Positions 62,740 through 64,000 of a stretch of DNA of 64,000 bases are shown here, piece after piece (the first letter of the stretch is position 1; each line of letters opens with the position of its first letter). The notes beneath the pieces are model-generated. The model searched no databases and was not told the origin of the DNA. It saw only the letters and a list, made by a program, of their open reading frames with translations. The translations under genes were made by a program, and so were the position numbers. This DNA is from Clostridium sp. (GTDB taxonomy: Bacteria > Bacillota > Clostridia > Lachnospirales > Lachnospiraceae): positions 1-64,000 of the forward strand of contig JAMPFS010000009.1 of assembly GCA_023664325.1 (NCBI GenBank), written 5' to 3'.

Positions 62740-63426
62740 TTAGGCAACAACCTCTTTATCCCACAGATATCCGATTCCCCGCACATTTCGGATATAAACC
62801 GGATTCGACGGGTCATCCTCTATCTTCTCCCGCAGCCTTCTTATATTAACAGCAACCGTGTTTTCATCTACGAACCCGCCGCCGATATCAAATACCTGCT
62901 CTAAAAGCTGGTTCTTGGATAAAATCTGCTTTGGATGCTCCATCAAAACGAACAGCAGGCGTAATTCATTTTTTGTCAGGAGTGTTTCCTCCCCCTTTAC
63001 CAAAACTTTCATCTCTTTCTTCAAAAATGTCACCCCGCCGGATACGATTTTATCCTCACCGCCATTTGCCATTCTTTTAAAAATAGCATTTACTTTGGAT
63101 ATCAGGACGGAAAGGCTAAAGGGCTTCACCATATAATCGTCTGCGCCTGCATCATAACCTAATACAATATCCATCTCCTGGTCGAAAGCGGTCAGAAAAA
63201 TAAAATGAACCTGGCTGATTTTTCGGATTTCCCTGCAAAAATCCAGCCCGTTTCCATCCTCTAATGTAATGTCACAGATAACCAAATCTATGGCACTTTC
63301 CAAAAACAGCTTCATCCCTTCCGTGACACCAGAGGCAGGGAATACCTGATATCCTTCTTTTTCCAGCTTTAAACAGATGCCACGGTTCAGATTTTCCTCA
63401 TCTTCCAATAATAAAATTTGATTCAT
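62740..63426 (-). CDS. OmpR-family response regulator
   Basis: A 228-residue regulator with phospho-acceptor D52 in LVICDITLEDG, Lys in YMVKPFS, and a winged-helix domain (about 130-225) ending RNVRGIGYLWD. First gene of the regulator-kinase pair; probable targets are the ABC transporter genes downstream. Confidence 0.9.
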   Translation of the reverse strand: MNQILLLEDEENLNRGICLKLEKEGYQVFPASGVTEGMKLFLESAIDLVICDITLEDGNGLDFCREIRKISQVHFIFLTAFDQEMDIVLGYDAGADDYMVKPFSLSVLISKVNAIFKRMANGGEDKIVSGGVTFLKKEMKVLVKGEETLLTKNELRLLFVLMEHPKQILSKNQLLEQVFDIGGGFVDENTVAVNIRRLREKIEDDPSNPVYIRNVRGIGYLWDKEVVA

Positions 63427-63645
63427 TCTATGATTCCTCCCGTGTTCCCAGTCCTTTATTTCCGAGTCGCCAAACTCTTTGTAATATTCTTTCCGGCTTC
63501 AGCTCCGTATCCCGTGCCGGTAATCATTTCGCTCCCAAAAACATTATATCCCTGCCCCCTGTTTTGTCAATAAGCGGACAAATACCGGGTGTTCCACTGC
63601 CATTTATCTATGCATCTTCTCCTTATTTATCTTTATCAATATTTT

Positions 63646-63664
63646 TTTAACGATAAACGTTAAA
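63646..63664. promoter_or_regulatory. Palindromic operator, upstream copy
   Basis: TTTAACG-ATAAA-CGTTAAA, a 19-bp inverted repeat ending 6 bp before the -35 box. It shares form with the copy at 63703-63721. Confidence 0.65.
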
Positions 63665-63670
63665 TTTTTA

Positions 63671-63699
63671 TTGACAAGTGTGTATATATCTGGTATTGT
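63671..63699 (+). promoter_or_regulatory. Strong promoter of the right-edge gene
   Basis: TTGACA (63671-63676) and TATTGT (63694-63699) are 17 bp apart; a start near 63706 is expected. The promoter is bracketed by two palindromic operators. Confidence 0.75.
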
Positions 63700-63702
63700 A
63701 CA

Positions 63703-63721
63703 TTTAATGATAAACATTAAA
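63703..63721. promoter_or_regulatory. Palindromic operator, downstream copy
   Basis: TTTAATG-ATAAA-CATTAAA, a 19-bp inverted repeat covering the predicted transcription start, 57 bp from the upstream copy. The repressor is unknown; TetR- and PadR-type dimers are candidates by size. Confidence 0.65.
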
Positions 63722-63743
63722 TTTTTTATCATATCTAAATAGT

Positions 63744-63955
63744 TCGGTAATTGCGAAACTCCTAATTTCCAAAATCCAGTTGTGCAATATAGTCAATATC
63801 GCAAACAGGGTATTGGGGAGCCGTCGGTACTTAGGTGCTATATTTTAGCACCTTATGTACCGTTACGAGCGACACATAGCGCAAGCGTACCCAGTTGCGA
63901 TTTGTCTATATTGTACAACGGATGTCCTGAAAAACATAAGTTTCGCAATCGCCTG
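63744..63955. mobile_element. Inverted-repeat element (about 212 bp) in the leader of the right-edge gene
   Basis: The ends CGGTAATTGCGAAACT (63745-63760) and AGTTTCGCAATCGCCTG (63939-63955) are imperfect inverted repeats of the family also seen at 46222 and 11868. Inside, an imperfect inverted repeat of about 35 bp (from about 63780 and ending about 63920, sharing CAATATAG and ATCGCAA blocks) encloses a hairpin, GGTAC..AGGTGCTA / TAGCACCT..GTACC, near 63817-63863. There is no protein-coding potential. It lies between the promoter and the first codon of the next gene, so it would be transcribed in its 5' leader. Confidence 0.6.
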
Positions 63956-63983
63956 CAATTCAAGTAGAAAGAAGGAATGTACA

Positions 63984-64000
63984 ATGAAAGAAAACGCAAT
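63984..64000 (+). CDS. Start of a gene leaving the window
   Basis: ATG 63984 follows a GAAGGA ribosome binding site and reads MKENA before the window ends. Nothing more can be said about the product. It is controlled by the promoter and operators at 63646-63721. Confidence 0.5.

Noticed and set aside
1..64000. CRISPR array, tRNA or rRNA genes, prophage structural genes
   Set aside because: No regularly spaced repeats, no cloverleaf with a GTTCRA-type T-loop that I could complete, and no rRNA-like or phage head/tail sequence were seen; a covariance-model scan was not possible.

Overview
The window looks like a chromosomal segment of a low-to-moderate GC Firmicute of class Clostridia, most like the Lachnospiraceae. 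The reasons are Coat F spore-coat proteins, an S-box (SAM-I) riboswitch on metK, split transketolase subunits, an agr-type cyclic-peptide quorum system, a PocR-domain hybrid kinase, a DUF4474 protein, an RlmD with a characteristic clostridial C-terminal tail, and AGGAGG ribosome binding sites almost everywhere. No rRNA, tRNA or CRISPR array was found.

Layout. 1-2.8 kb: a FliD-like gene behind a clear promoter and a hairpin-rich leader, a small convergent gene, and two spore-coat genes. 2.8-8.2 kb: a PocR hybrid kinase with a double-receiver partner, a nitroreductase, and a PurM-like gene lacking its N-terminus, joined in frame to a broken XRE helix-turn-helix start. 8.3-10.2 kb: an AbiEi/AbiEii toxin-antitoxin pair with a promoter bracketed by TTTTCAAAA sites. 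10.2-13 kb: DUF4190-like membrane protein, ECF sigma/anti-sigma pair, lipid kinase. 13-15.1 kb: deletion-scarred remnants of a histidine kinase and a MacB transporter. 15.1-21 kb: a duplicated-domain protein and a tight five-gene operon (glycosyltransferase, dehydrogenase, metallo-hydrolase, adenylate-forming enzyme, KAS III) that looks like a small lipid or polyketide-like pathway. 21-26.3 kb: an AT-rich defence-like island with a GmrSD-type DUF262/DUF1524 protein, a PD-(D/E)XK protein and a Ser/Thr kinase broken in front of a TGT-like zinc domain; RlmD tail sequence lies on both sides of its kinase/nuclease part. 26.4-34.7 kb: housekeeping genes (rlmD, YfcE-like phosphoesterase, RdgB-like, THUMP methyltransferase, rhodanese, DUF4474, phosphoesterase, transketolase).

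34.9-40.4 kb: a Dlt-like operon (adenylation enzyme, carrier protein, MBOAT, SGNH protein) that also carries a PLP decarboxylase-like gene, suggesting that something other than plain D-alanine is attached to an envelope polymer. 40.4-46.2 kb: alpha-galactosidase, SAM-riboswitch-controlled metK, and a fusion of an iron-only hydrogenase-like sensor with an HD-GYP domain. 46.2-48.5 kb: miniature inverted-repeat elements, a GNAT gene, a hypothetical gene and an Rpn-family remnant. 48.5-53.6 kb: an agr locus (response regulator, kinase, AgrB, and a 49-residue AgrD too short for ordinary ORF calling) that runs on into a secreted beta-sandwich protein and a hypothetical protein. 53.6-58.2 kb: a double-receiver hybrid kinase next to a lipoprotein that fuses an ABC solute-binding domain to a 5'-nucleotidase C-terminal domain. 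58.3-63.4 kb: an FtsX-type ABC exporter with its kinase and regulator. 63.4-64 kb: a strong promoter between two palindromic operators, an inverted-repeat element inside the leader, and the first codons of a gene that leaves the window.

The strongest candidates for undescribed biology are the kinase/TGT-like/nuclease module (23.7-26.3 kb), the decarboxylase-containing Dlt-like operon (35-40.4 kb), the KAS III operon (15.75-20.9 kb) and the agr operon with its downstream cargo. Several frameshifts are single-base losses in short homopolymers, so raw-read confirmation matters before any of these genes is called dead.
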